Positions 39,715 through 53,129 of a stretch of 64,000 nt of DNA are shown piece after piece; position 1 is the first letter of the stretch; every line of letters starts with the position of its first letter. The stretch comes from Atrichornis clamosus (taxonomy: Eukaryota; Chordata; Aves; Passeriformes; Menuridae): NCBI GenBank assembly GCA_013400975.1, contig WBMZ01003378.1, positions 1 to 64,000 of the forward strand, read 5' to 3'. A program made the translations under genes and the position numbers. The notes beneath the pieces were generated by a model. It made no database searches and had not been told where the DNA came from. It was given only the letters and a program-made list of their open reading frames with translations.

Positions 39715-41067
39715 GAAAGTGAGAGCAGCTGGGACTCAACAGGAAATCTGTCACATCCATGGAGCCATAAAGAAGCAGCGTGTGATCCAAATATGCTCAA
39801 GTTTGCAATTCTTCAGGGCAGATCCGCTGACATCAAGGGCTGTGGGACTGACACCAGCTGGGAATTCACCCCGGCATTCCCTGAGCCCACACCAGCCATG
39901 GGAAGAGAGTAACCCATTTCTTCTTTTTTTCCCAACTCCCTCTGTGGCAAGAAAGGAGCTGCAGGAGATCCTGCACATAGTTGTACATACCTGGGGCCAG
40001 GTGTGTGCAGTCAGGGGAATGCCACGTCCTTTGAGAGAATCAGGGCACTCTCACCACAGAACCATAATTTCTAGTACATAAATACAAGAGTAGGGAAAAG
40101 AGTTCAGGGAAAAAATAAACCTGCATTTTGTAAGATTTTCTAGCAGAATAATAAAGGAAAAAAAATCCATATCTCTCTGTTATTGCAATGCCGGAGGTTG
40201 GTTTGCCAAGATTTGCATTTAATCTTACCTACGTTACTGCAGAAAATTAAAGACATCTGAGAAATCAGAAGGAATTCCAGATACACTGTATGAAATGCTG
40301 ATACAATACTGGGACTTTACAAGTACCTACAGATAAATTTTATATTTTTATGACTTCAGTAAGGGCAGTTTGTTGGAGATACGTAGCGTGATACTAACCT
40401 GATAGCAGGGTACCTGAAAGAAACACACAGAACTCTAAAAAAAAAAAAGAAGAATTGCAGCAGGAGGTAGCAAAATGCTTGGTAGTTTTGTTTCCCACAT
40501 AGCAGCATCCACAGGGAGACAGGAGGTTCAGAGCCAAGTGCTGTTCACAGCGTGAAGGTGTGGGGATGTGCCAGTGAGAACTCAGGGTGTATTTTATAAC
40601 ATTCTTACTACGGTGATACTTGAGCGTGAAAATTGTCTTGTCAGTGGTGCTGGGAGATCTGCTGGCTCCTGTGCTTACCCCGTTTTTGCCTGGTTGTTCA
40701 GGAACCTTACAAGGAGAAAAGGAGGAAAAAGGAATTAGATACAGTTGTTGGTAGGATTATTGATGAGACATAATTCTAAAATACTCGTATTCGCAGATAG
40801 AAACGGTTCAAAAGTGCCCTATTTGCTGTGTTCAAGTAACCCTAGTTCTACCAGCCCCTCCTCTTAAATACTAAAATGCACAGTCAGAATATGAAATTTG
40901 TGTGAATGCTCTGGTTTTAACAATAGCAATTTCTAAATATGACATGATGCATTTCACATAACATATTATTGTTGTTTAGCATAACATGGTAAATATTTAG
41001 GTAGAAAGAATACTTTCCTGGTTAGTTCTTTTGAAGAGATTCTTCTGCTGGAAAAGTATGCAGTAGC

Positions 41068-41095
41068 TGATAATACTAATCTGATAGTACTAATT
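41068..41095. repeat. 14-bp imperfect tandem duplication
   Basis: TGATAATACTAATC is followed directly by TGATAGTACTAATT, two mismatches in 14. This is a simple local duplication. Confidence 0.55.
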
Positions 41096-44000
41096 TCCAT
41101 GTAAAGCAGATAGGGATTTTATTCCAGTCTGAAGTGAATAGTGAAAAAAAATCTATTTTTCCTGTTCCTGTAAACTTCCCTTAAAGAACAGAAATAAAAC
41201 CAAGTTGCATGATGCATCCTGAAGACCTTTCTGGTTGCAATTGTGATGCCATGAAGAACATTTAATAGCCAAGGGCCTAGATAAATCTTTAATCACCATT
41301 TAGATTCACTTTTAGGCCACCTCTACAGTGTTTACACAGCCCACGCACCGAAGGCAGCCGTCAGTGGGGTTGTGTTAGTCTAGCACACTAAACTGCTCCA
41401 GCAAAACCCACCCAGTTAAAAAGCAGTTCTAGCTAGAGATGGGCCCCTTGGCTGATGGCTGCAGAAGAGGAACAAAAGATTGTCCACAGAGACTGAATCA
41501 GTTTGGGGATGAGTAATGGGTATTTCTTGGTGGGTCAGAGAAGCAGTGCCGAGAGGTCCGGATGGGCTGCCGGGCACAGCTCGTGCTGGCTCCCTTCTGT
41601 TGACACTTAATTTCAGTCATTGAGGTGATAAATTGGATTATCAGGAGAAGGAATCGGGCAGAGTCCAGGTGATGGAGCAGCTTGGGCACACAGCACTGCT
41701 GGGTTTGTGCCGAGGTGAACCCAACCCCTGCTCAGGGCACGGAGGTGACACCGACACCTCGCCCCAGGGCAGGGGTGGCGCTGGAGCCAGGGATGTGAAA
41801 CGGGCAGCTGCTGCATCTCCTCTCAAGGACAGTGCAGTTAGCAACAGTGAAAAATGTTAGAAAGTACTCTGTTTGGTAAGAAAACCTGTTCTAAAAACCC
41901 ATCAAAACTCGCGTGAGAGGTACTGTAAAACAGCCGATCAGGTATTCAGTTCGAACTCAGTAGAGTGTAAATAAATGCAAACATTTGCCTTTATTAGTAA
42001 GAAAATAATTGTGATAGTTTGTGCCTCAGCTTAATTTAATAAAACTGTTCCACATCTCTGGTATGTGTGCCTGTGGCTGGTACTTATTAAAGAAGGCAGC
42101 GTGTGCCAATGGGTGGGAGTCATGAAAACACCAGTGCAGGCCAAAAGCTGTCAGCCCAGCTCGCTGCTGAGCATCAGGTGCTGAAAACACTGGGTTTAGC
42201 AAACAGAGGACAGGCAAAAGCAATAATGTTAGACTAACACACAATGTGTTTTCTTCTGTGAAACCAGTCCTCAAGAACACAGTATTGGCTGTTGTTCAAA
42301 CACACATTGGCTGCGTGTTCAGGTTGTTTGGGACTGCCTGGGAGCTGCACTCTCCTGTGGGACCCTGGGCAGCTCATCCCGAGCACAAGGGCAGTGAGCA
42401 GGGAGTGGGCTGTGCCCAGACGGTCCCGAGGCTAGAAAAGCATTTTAAGTGCTCACAGGAGCTGAAAGAACCTTCACTCGGGGAAATCTTACCAGTGGCT
42501 GCAAAACACACAATAAGGGAAATGGCTCAAAGTGAATCCCTGACAAAGTGAAACATTTTGAGGAACACTTTCCTTCTTCTTCTGCTCCTCCGAAATCCTC
42601 CCCTGCATCTCTTGCCACTCTTGTGCACGTGTGACACACCATCCTCTGCACCTATAAGAGGGAACCCACTCCCTCCCAGATGTGAACCTCTGGCTCAGAA
42701 TATTATCAAATACCACGATGACAACTCATTTTATGGCGCCAGTTGCTGTAGGAGGACGCAGATGTGCAACAGGAATCTGACTGCTTTGTGTAATCTTGGC
42801 TACTTAACAGAGATGTGGGAGAGCTCGTAGGAGAATGGGGCCCAGGAGGAAACAACTGTGCACAAAAACTGGAGGAGGGTCACACCCTGCTCTGTCCTTC
42901 TGCCAATTTAGAAGACAATTACAGAGAAGAGGCTTTGCTCAAGCCACACACATTGAAAAAAGTGGAATTAGAGGGAAGTGATTAAGAGAAGGGTTAAGAG
43001 AGGGAAGATGTAAATCCAGTCTCCTGGGCTTTATTTAGAAATGTCTGGCAAACAAGACTTCCATAACAAGTCAAAAGGCACATTTTCATTTTGAAGTCAT
43101 GACAAAATACATGTTATGCTCAGTAATGTTACACTTCAGCACTTACAATTGGTTTTAATTAAATCTGTGCATTACATGTACACATACAGATGCAGAAATG
43201 GATGGCCTGAGTTAACTGTTGGTCTCCTGGTTTTCAGGAGGGCCACAAAGAACTGACATTACAATGCTGGATATTTTACCACCATGTGCTACGCTGTGTA
43301 AAAGCCAAGGAAAGTCACTTAAAAATGAAAACTATCCTTCACCTTACAGAGATCAAAGAGGCAACCAAAATTGCAGCTCCTATAGCGTTCATCCAGACCA
43401 CAGCATAGAATGAGATCAGTGAAAGTTAACGACAGATTTTGTACAGACAGCAGGAGAAACAGGATGGAGAAGTAACAAATACTTAACTTGCACTGAAGTG
43501 TGAGTCTTGGGAGTCCAAGAGATAGCTCTATTTGTTAGGGACAGGCAGTGTAAAGTTGGAAGGATTAGAGGATTAATAAAATTATTAGAGACTCCAGTGA
43601 TAGTTTTTTTTATATGTTCACTTCTCTTTCAGAGATTTCTAAATCTGGCTTGCCTGTTTCTATTCCCCATGTAGGCTGAGTGCCCTCTAACACCTTCCTC
43701 CTCCTTAGAACTTCTGTAGAACAAGTGAAAGCCCACAGGTGATCCATTCTCAGGGAGCATTTTCTGCTCAGGAATTCATTTCTCTGTGCAAAGCCGTGAA
43801 GTTTAACCAGCCCCAGTAGCCCAGACATTTTCAGCTGGAGATAATCTGAGCAGCAGTTGCATTGTCAGAGCAGCAGAGCCCACCTGCCTCCAGGTGCCAG
43901 ATGTCCTGGGTGGGCACAAGTTCCACTGAGAACTGGACCATCACAAGCTTGTGTTTGGGGGGGAAATAGTGAACAGTAAATGTGCATTGTGTCATAGCAG

Positions 44001-44931
44001 GATTTAGCTGCCAGTGGATACATAGCAGTATAAGTGATATAAGTGATTATTGATATTTAGGATTAATTTTCCCACCATTTTTTCATACTAAGCAGCTGCA
44101 GGAACAGAAACAAATTTTTTTTTCGAGGAGAAAGTGGCCCCGTGGTTTGGTCAGTGCCTCTACCAGAGGGAACTGTTCAGAAAGACCAGAAGAGGTTAAT
44201 GTCAAGCCCAGCAGTGTGGACTCAGTCATGTAAAAGGAAAATAGTAGTTACTTGAAGAGTTGCTGAGAAGAGCTTTACTTTCTCAAGTAGGAAATTAAGC
44301 TAAATACTTCAAAATGGAAAACTTGAACTACAGTCAGAGTAAGTGAAAAAATGTCCTCGGGTTAAAGTGAGCTACTTTGGCTTAGGTCTCTGAGTATTAA
44401 TTCCTGCCAGCAGTACTTAGAAAAAATGTAAACTTAATTAGGACAGAAGGACTGGTGTGGGTATTGGCCTTATTTTTCCAAATCCTTCAATGTTGCTTCA
44501 TTTAACCCTGCCAATGAATCTTTTTCTTTGATCTTAAACTAACAGGATTAAAACCAACTTGTTAAAATTGAATCCTGAGGTCCCAGTGAAGATTTGTTAA
44601 GGCAGAACTTCATTAAAGCTGCTGTGTTTTCTTTTAGTTATTTATGGAGTTTTATTTCAGAGTTCCTTAATGATGAAGGTAGATAACAGTTGTATTTTAC
44701 AGTTACATATTTTTAACAAAAAGCTATTTGTTATCCATCATGCATGGAGTCTGGAGCTAGAAGGGGTTGGTTCTGTCACAGCATCTTGGTGTTCAGGAGC
44801 ACTGACAGCCCCTCTGGCATCTTTTTTGGAGCTCCTGCAGTATCCTTAATGGAAATAAGGGGAAGTTTGAAAATAAATGTCCACAACTGTGATACTTCCT
44901 TGCATTTCATGCACGCTCGTGTTTGTGGCTG

Positions 44932-45035
44932 CTCATCCCTGGCAGTGTTCAAGGCCTGATGTAGTGAATGGCATCCCTGCCCAGGGCGGGGGGTTTGAAC
45001 AAGATGATCTTTAATGTCCCTTCCATAATGTTATT
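44932..45035 (+). mobile_element. CR1 LINE 3'-end fragment with internal deletion
   Basis: The segment CTCATCCCTGGCAGTGTTCA, AGGCC, then GGCATCCCTGCCCAGGGCGG, GGGGTTTGAAC, AAGATGATCTTTAATGTCCC and TTCC follows the sense strand of the avian CR1 3' end. That reads: catccctggaagtgttcaaggcc ... tgtccctgcccatggcaggggg, ttggaactagatgatctttaaggtcccttcc. About 30-40 bases expected between the AGGCC block and the CCCTGCCC block are missing. Orientation is plus, opposite to the other two copies. It has no coding capacity. Confidence 0.85.
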
Positions 45036-45838
45036 GGAACTGTCATCACTGGGAGCCTGACCCTGATTTTGTAATAAGGACTAAATTGCAAAGCATTGTA
45101 TCATTTGTTTTCAACATCTATACAGAAATTTTATGTTTGAAGTGCTGGCAGCAATCTTGAGGTTACTCACATTAATAACAAACTCTATAACAGCTTTTAC
45201 AGCTACACAGAAATTAATAGGTAAATTAAACAGAGTCGTGGTTTCATGATTTGGTAGTGGCCTTACGTAACAATTTTCGTTTTATTAGCAGGGGTGTTAT
45301 GCTGTAAAGATTGGCTGTATTATGAACTACAAAACTGCACTATAAACCTTAGCAAAGGGGCCAGTCAGCCACGTGTAACTGCTGCATTCCAGAGTCAACA
45401 CTAGCTCAGTCTCATGTCTAACATCATTTAGTGTATGGCTAATGAGAGTAAGGCAGGAGAGACATAAAGAGTTTGTATTTATGTAGAAAATGTGAACCTT
45501 ATTCCTTTACAAGTGGTCATGGAATATATGTGCATGTAAGTAATGGCAAATGAGTACAGCACAGCCATAACATTAATTCATAGAGATTAATTCATGCAGA
45601 TGAAATACTGTAGCAGTTCAGGCCTGTGTTAGTAAAATGCTGAGGAATGTCATTTATGGGAAAGCCTTGAGCAGCTGTCATCAGCTCATGAGTGTGCTGG
45701 GAAAAATACGGTCAGTCAAAAAAATGATGGGTTAGGTTTTTAGCTCACGTACATCATTGCTTCTTGTGCTTAGTGGAAAAAGAACACCAGAAGATGTGCC
45801 CTGTCATTTCATTTTCTGTTCATCTTTTCCTTTTTGTT

Positions 45839-45880
45839 AGAACTAAATTTAGAGAGATTAGAACTCAATGTAGAGAGATT
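45839..45880. repeat. 21-bp tandem duplication, two copies
   Basis: Two adjacent 21-base copies of the form AGAACTnAATnTAGAGAGATT differ at only two positions. This is a local duplication with no recognised function. Confidence 0.75.
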
Positions 45881-46602
45881 CCTCATCTCTCACATGACTT
45901 GGTTCTTTGAAAGATGGGTGTGGAGGGCAGGTTTTGGTAGCGAGGGCTAAGGGGTGGCTTCTGTGAGAAGCTGCTCCCAGAGCCTGTGGAGCCAGTGCCA
46001 GGCCCAGCCCATCAGCAAGAGTGGGATGCCATTTTTAACAAGGGGAAAAGCTGCATCCCTCGGAAGGACCTACACTGGAGCACCCTGTTCCCGAAGGACT
46101 GCACGCCGTGGGAGGGGCCTCATGCTGGGGCAGGGAAAGGTGTTTTTAAGGTTTAGTTTCGAATTCTCGTTATCCTCCTCTGATTTGATTGGTAACAAAT
46201 TAAACTGATTTGCCCAGTGGAGTCTGTTTTGCCCATGATGGTCACAGGTGAGGGATCTGTCCCTGCCCTTATCTCACCCCATGAGCCTTTTGTTATCTTT
46301 CCTCTCCTCTGCCCAGCTGAGGAGGGCAGTGATGGAGCAGCTTTGGTGGCACCTGGCATCCATCCAGGATCAACCCACCACAATGATTTACATCCTTATT
46401 CCAATTAAAGATCTGTGGACTTATGGATACTATTTATTTTCCTAGTCGATGGGCTAGGTTTTTGATCTGCTTTATTATATACTAAATTCCTCTGAAGTCA
46501 TGTAATATTTACTTGTAGCCTTGCCTGGGTGCAAAAGAAAATATAAATTCACATTTTTGTCTTATTGAAGATTAATCATGTACTATAAACAATTTTGAAC
46601 AG

Positions 46603-46657
46603 GCAAGATGTGGATCACATTGCCTTCCCATATGATTTTGTTAGAAGAATTAGAGAG
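46603..46657 (+). other. Candidate 55-nt cassette or alternative exon in intron 3
   Basis: The stretch has an AG before it (TTTTGAACAG) and a perfect donor after it (GAG|gtaagt). A TACTATAAAC branch-point-like motif lies about 25 bases upstream of the acceptor, but the acceptor has only a poor pyrimidine tract. If spliced after exon 3 the reading frame meets TGA after ten codons, so inclusion would truncate the protein (a poison exon). The ATG at 46608 reads MWITLPSHMILLEELE, but joined to a phase 0 exon 4 starting GTGAAT it would also hit TGA. Only the frame without an ATG (DVDHIAFPYDFVRRIRE) continues in phase 0. Low confidence; a chance donor is the simplest alternative. Confidence 0.15.
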
Positions 46658-48296
46658 GTAAGTATGAAAAGTAGTATTTCTCTTCTAAGTTTATTAATCT
46701 GTTCTGCATACCTATGAATTCTTCATTCCTGGCTATTTATACCATTAGTGAGTATATTAGTGGAGTACAAAGTGGTAAAAGCAGTTCACTGGTAGTGAGA
46801 AAATTCCCTAGAACTAAAATAATAGGCTATTTGTAATCATCTCAAGTTATAAATACTTCAAGTTGCCCTTTGAAGAAGAAAAAAGCTGCTGGTGTAGAAA
46901 ATGAAGAGTGAGTTCCATCCACAAATATTTACATGGAGAAAGACATTTTCTATTAAGATGGAAAAAATGCTGTCATGTTTTCACACTTGCAGAAGAATGG
47001 CCAATGTGTGGGCTAGAAGTTGGCTGATTTCTCTGGACCCTTTACAGGTCAGGATGAATAAGCGAGCTGTAAAATTTCCAAAACAGCAGTAACAGTACGG
47101 GATGCAGATACCAGGGGCGTTCCCAGTGCCCCAGGACTAGGACCCCCACAGTAGAGGACACACTGAGAGGGCTAAGAAACATCAGCTAGAAAGTAGAGAG
47201 ACCATTTTTTGGAAATTAAGCTGATCAGTCACATACCTTGATTTGTACTGAACTTACTCTGTACCTTCTCCCACTGGCTGAAGCAATAAGGAAGCAGAGA
47301 GAGATTTCAAAGAATGGAAAGTACCACAAGCTGGTTTTCCTGTGTTTACTTTTAACTTCAAGTTTAGTAGGAAAAAAGTGTTTGGATTATCTAGAGAATT
47401 TAAATATGAGAATAAGCTGTGTTGGTTCTTGGTCATCGTAAGAAACGGTGACACAAGGAACGTGCTTATCTGCACAGACAAAAACTATCCAAAATGACTT
47501 TATGTTTAAAGCAGAAGAACCCCAGTTGGTGTGGAATGCAGCCACACGGGAGGAGACACAGCACAGAAAACCTTGGAGTACTTTTCCGATGAGAAGGAAT
47601 CATATCACAGCCACAGCCAACTCCCATTTTAGAGCCAAAAATAAACCTGAAATGATGCAAGCCTGAGCTCCATAGCCCCCAGTGAAGATCCCTGCTGCCT
47701 AATGAAATCCAGATCCCCAGGTTAGGCATCCAGCTACTTTTCAATCCAGTAGAAGGAGATAAGCACCTAAACACTCAGAAGACCCAAACGTGCATTGACA
47801 CTCTGCCTTCCAGCTCCTCGTGATTTCAGCCTTTCACACACATCAGCAGGACTTTCACTGCTGAGGTGAGAATTATAAATGTCACAGTTAACACTCAGGT
47901 TTTTAAAGTTTGAAGGGCAAAGTGGTGTTTCGTGTTGAATGTTAGCTTCTTCCTGAAAAGGCAATAATAAAAGTGTCAGATATTCCCCTATAATCTGTTT
48001 AGGCATGCCAGCTTTCTTTAGAGAACATAAAACCTTGGCTATGGAGAAAAAAAGCTTTGAGTATCAGACTTGCCTTTCCCCCCCAGCTTTGTAGCATTAG
48101 TCCAACTATAATAGAGATACAATCTATATTGTCCTAATCCTTTGAATAATATGTGTTAAATAATCACTCGAAGCTTGTCTGGAAACCATGAAACTCAATG
48201 TCCACATCCCTCACAGACCTATTTCTCTTTCAGATGCATTTTTGGGCGCTCTTGCAGGTTTTTAGAATTACACTGGCAGTTTCTCGTGAACTTCAA

Positions 48297-48307
48297 GGGG
48301 GGGGGGG
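48297..48307. repeat. Poly-G run
   Basis: A run of about eleven G followed by six A. It is a low-complexity tract that could misread in sequencing, so its length is uncertain. Confidence 0.6.
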
Positions 48308-48433
48308 AAAAAACCAGGGAGTTTTAATCTTCCCGGTCTACTTCATGAAAGCAGTCACTGGGCCGTTTGAGGGATTAACCAACAGGAGCCTTAACCTACC
48401 CCTCGTGTAGGCAAGTGTCCCAGCCAGCCTCCA

Positions 48434-48614
48434 GCGGAGCGTGAACGCCGCAGCCCTTCACGGAGCTGGCATTAAAGAGCAGCCCCGCATCACGTGGGCT
48501 GTAGGGAAGGCCCTTGACATCAGAAAGAGCTGAACTCTGACCTTGGCCCTTGCCACCTCGATTAGCAACGAGAGCAATTTGTTGGGGTTATTGTGTGCGC
48601 AGGGCTGCAGCAGC
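48434..48614. promoter_or_regulatory. CpG-richer patch in intron 3
   Basis: About 11 CpGs in 180 bases, densest at 48434-48492 where a CACGTG E-box also occurs (48491-48496). It contrasts with the flanking intron. A regulatory role is possible but unproven. Confidence 0.22.
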
Positions 48615-51600
48615 CGGGCAGTTTGGAATTCCTAAAGCAAACAGCAAGGAGCTGCACCGTGTGTGCTCCCTACAAAGGGCTGCCCCATCCAGGCTCAGAG
48701 GTCACACCTTACACACCCAAATTCCATTAAAAGATTGTTAAATTGTTGAGTGGAAAGGCCCAACAGGCAGGACAGCTGTATGTCCTTTGTTGCTGTGATC
48801 ACACACTGTCCCCCCAAGCTCCCTGCAGGGCACACAAGTCAGGGATGAGCAGCTTTGCAGGACTTTTGTGTTCCCCAAATTGCTCAGTGGCTGTTTCACA
48901 TGACTGACTCCCTGACACGGCACTGCAAGGACGGAATTGCTAATTTTGCCACAGTTGTCCCTTTTTGTGACATTTTCCCCAAACATTCATTAATCTTCCC
49001 GACTGCAGAGCGAGATATTAAGAGGTAGGAACCTGAAGTACAGGGAAAGAAGTAATGCCATGGTGGGTGACAGGCCAGATTTGGCATGTTGTGAGCCTCA
49101 GATGGGATCTCTCAGAGTTTTTAGAGTTACATCATCACTCTGAACATTTAGAGAAGGGGCAGGACTGTGTTGTGAGGCTGTGGGGTGGCAGCACTCCTGA
49201 TCAGCTGGGTGAGGGGCCTCGTGCTGGGCACTGACACTCTGGGCAGTGTGTCAATATTCCAAAGGGCTGTATTTCAGTGATCCAGAAAGTGGTAAGGATG
49301 AAATAAGACAGATATCAAACCCATTAATTACAGCAGTCAACTGAGACTGGAGGGCAACCAGGAGAAAGATGAATATCCAGGCAAAAATGGGAACTGGGAC
49401 CTGACACAGAGCAGGAAACCAACCGACTGGTGCCGAAGCCAAGTGAAAACACAAGGAGAAGGCAGCAGGGAATCAGAGCCCACCACAGGGACACAGACTT
49501 AGGATGAAGTGTGAGCAGTTGCCTGCTGAAGCTGGATTTGGAAACCTGCTCCCCGGTGTCTCCTTGGGTCTTGTACCTGCTGGGACGGGGATCTGACTCA
49601 GGGAAATTGAGATTCCCACAGGTAATTTCAGTACCTGATAAAAAGACATATATCTGCAAGGATTTTTTTTGGTTGAATAATTAAGATTTTTTTTTAATTT
49701 GATATTAGCAATGTTCATTTATGAACTGATGTACTGAGAGTTCTCATTTAACAGGACAGGTTTCTTTAAATAATCTACTTACAACAGAAATGCATACTTT
49801 GGCATGAAAAAGTAGTTCTGTTCCCCAGTGTCTCTGGAACACCACAGACTTGAAAGCAAAAGTTTTTGTTGTGTAAGCAAAAAAAATGTGCATGTCAAAG
49901 CTGAATTTTCTTTATTGTTTTCCTTGAAAATATCAGCTAAACTTCCCAAGGGAGTACATTTTAAAAATCCACATTGGTTGATTAGAAACAAATCAAACCA
50001 GATGCACTAACAGCCTTCACATGAAAATTCCCAAGCTAGACTAGATCATACTTTGGAACTGAAATCCTGTAGCAGCTTGAAACCTGGAGATTGAGAAAAT
50101 ATGTTCTGGACTCTGAATAAATATACCCCTGCATAAAGTCAGATCCCCCCGAGCTGGTTGCCCGTCACGGGGTGCATTGTGCAATGTGCGTCCTACGGAG
50201 ATGAGCTCTGGAAGTGCTTTCAGCTGTAATCTGGTGGCTCTGTCACATGCCACCCTTCCCCAGCGAAGATATTTACTGACACACCACTCTCTAATTCTTG
50301 GAGAAAGGCATTCTGGTTGTCCAGGGAGAGCTCTTTGTGCAACACGCTCGTTTATAAAGTTACTCATGCAAAAGTACCTGCAAGGTCAGGACCTACATCT
50401 TCTCCGAGGAGCAATTATGAGCTGCATGTTAATAGTGAAACCACTCATGACTTAATGCTACAGCATTTGGTAGTGTGGCTTCAGAAGAGGAATGCCATTT
50501 CCACAGGGAATCTGTAATCAATGGTATCATTAATGAACAGATAATTTACACTGTGACTGCTGTCAATTCAGCGCACGCTGTCGTTTGCTGTACTGTTCTA
50601 GTCTAGCCAAAAATGAATTCTTCATAAATAGAATTTTTCACAAATAGAAGCACTGAAATGGTTTGTTAGATACTTTATTAATGCTGGACTGCAAGGCAAT
50701 GCACTGACCCAGTTTGTGAGACCCCACCTAATTTGTGCACGTTTAAATGTGTGTAGGAGAACACGATCTGTGAGCAAGTAAATCCTCTAGACAGGTCCTC
50801 AGCTATTCTGAGTTACTCCAGCACAGAAATCATTCCTCTTCCTGACAAATAGCACTTCTGAAGACTGAGGAGAAGCTGGAGGATTTAGTATTTTAAAATT
50901 TGAGAAACCACAGAGATAAAAGTGAAAAGCTTACTTATTCAAGGTGGCTCTGGCCAACTCATCACCCGTTGGAGTGCAGGAAAATGCTCCTGTGAATGTC
51001 ACTTTAGAGCAGTTGGCAAAAGCTTTCCAAAAGGGTCTCCCCCAATATGAAAAAGGAATTCTTCAGCATTCAACATCGTCAAATTTTCTGATACGCTAAC
51101 TTTTAAAATACTGTTCCCTTTGTATAAATTCCATTTCATTACAAACTCCTTTTAAAACTTTTTTATTTCCTATTACAAATGCAACTAACATTGACCGACT
51201 TATAAATCTGAGTTAATTAAATTGGAGTATGCCAGTGTAAGCAATCTCTTTTTAAATACAGAGTCTCTGAGTCCTGAAAATCCCTCTTACTTGGAATAAC
51301 TGCAGTTACTTCAAAGCATCCCGTGAAAACCGAGTGTTCTTTCATTTTTTAATAAAGAGATTTTCTGGTCCAAGGGGGCACACCTGATATGGTTTGCATC
51401 CAAAGCAAGTGGTCTGTAATAAGTGGCCCAATGAAAGTTTAAGCCTCCTTTCAAGGGTCATCAGCTTTTCTGACTGTTACTTGATCTGTTTAGAACTGGC
51501 TAATTTGTTAATCAGAGCAAAGCTTCAGACTTACTGTGATCACCTCCTTAATGCTGTTTTCACACAGTGATAATTAAAGCAAAAATCCTATAGAAAATTG

Positions 51601-51978
51601 TCACAGGCTTTTCTGAAAATACAAAATACATCAACACCTGGTGTAGTATTAAATCAGGCTCCAGATGTCAGAAGTTTGTTCTGTTCATACAGGGATTTAA
51701 AACTAATTTTCTCTAGTATTTTGCATCAAGGGTTTTCTTTTTCCTCTTACATCCTACCTATCAGTTGAGTTGATTTTCATCCCTCACAGGTTTATGGCTG
51801 CATGTTTTAGTGGGATTTGTCTCTATTCAGATGGTGAATAACGCAAAACAGACTTACCATCCTCTCTGTATCCTAAAGCTGGTCAGTTTGGTTGCAGAAG
51901 GCATTGGATCTCAAAATGATAGAGAGTTTAGGGGTTTCTCTGCCTGGAAAAGTCTCCATGATATAATCTGCATCAGTT

Positions 51979-52010
51979 AAAAAACAAACAAACAAACAAA
52001 CAAACAAAAC
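51979..52010. repeat. (AAAC)n microsatellite
   Basis: About six AAAC units in perfect 4-base phase inside an A-rich run. It might be the mutated tail of an old retroposed sequence, but nothing recognisable lies directly upstream. Confidence 0.8.
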
Positions 52011-53129
52011 AGAGTTAATTGGTGCGAAACTCCAGTTTTCAAACTACATTTTAGTTTAGTTGAATCCTTTCCTAACAGCTTCGCATTAAATAAAGATACT
52101 TCAATCCCCAATGAAAAGAGTCCCCCACAGGTTTTTACTCAAGATTTGCTAGAAGAATTAAGCTGTGCCAGGCCAGTGTTCTTATATAAACTGTTTTCCC
52201 TATAACAACATGGGCTGTGTGTGTAGAGAAAATAGAGTGAAAATAGGGGATTGCAAAATGCATTTCAGCTGGGAAATCAGTGACCTGCTTGGAAGAATAT
52301 TTATGTGTTTTCTCCTGACTTGGCTTGGGGAACAAAACAGTTTGACAAAACATCAGCTGTGAGCAGGATATTTCTGCCATTGGAAATCCACATGGTCGCA
52401 CTTGAGAGGCTCCTGGAAAAATGAAATGCTGTCGTTTAGAATCTGGAGAGTTTCTTGGAAAGGCATTTATCCTAACATCCGTCAGGCAGGGGCGTGTTTG
52501 CCCTGTTTGAACTGGTCACTTAGGAGTTATCATAATAATGTCTGCTTTTAGCTCTTCAGTTTGCTAGAGAAATGCACAATGAAATCTTTCATTAAAAATA
52601 CCTTCCTAGTTATACCTATTTGCTGATTTTTTAGGCCCAGTAGACTGTTTTCTCAGCCAGTACAGTACCTGAAAAGGCAGATGGATTCACATGTGAGCTT
52701 GCTAAGGCACAAAGTCCTCCTCTTCCTTGCTCTGTGTGTGTTTAAGTCACTGAAAAACATGCAGCGAAGTTCAAAATCATTGTTCTTTATAGTCTTTCCA
52801 GTCTGGAAGTCAGATTCATGACTGTAGGCCAGTCTCATTGCATGAAATAAAATATTTCTCCGGAACAGCACAGTTAGTCTTTAACTGATTTACTGGAGTT
52901 AAACAGTAACAGTGAGAGTGTTCACAGTCCCAGGCCTGGTGGCAAAACCACCCGTACAAACAAGCCATTCATGGGAGCGGGAGAGGCCCTGAACAGGCTG
53001 GGCTTTTCCTCAGCCTTGGAGCGTGGGGCAAGGCCAGCAAGGAAATCTCAACCCAGCTCTGCAGTCCAGCTGGAATAAATTCTGAAGTGAAAGGTCTCTA
53101 GGTACCAAGTAAGCCCCTGAGTGTTTTGA

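Larger units (their letters stand above)
31143..44931 (+). other. PDZRN3: PDZRN3 intron 3, third segment
   Basis: AT-rich intronic DNA between the second and third CR1 fragments. It contains a CpG-dense patch at 39465-39714, GC-richer stretches near 37250-37440 and 41340-41780, a 14-bp imperfect tandem repeat (41068-41095) and an A run near 40437. No exon was recognised. Opposed open frames of about 175 codons at 39263-39912 belong to the CpG-dense patch. Confidence 0.85.
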
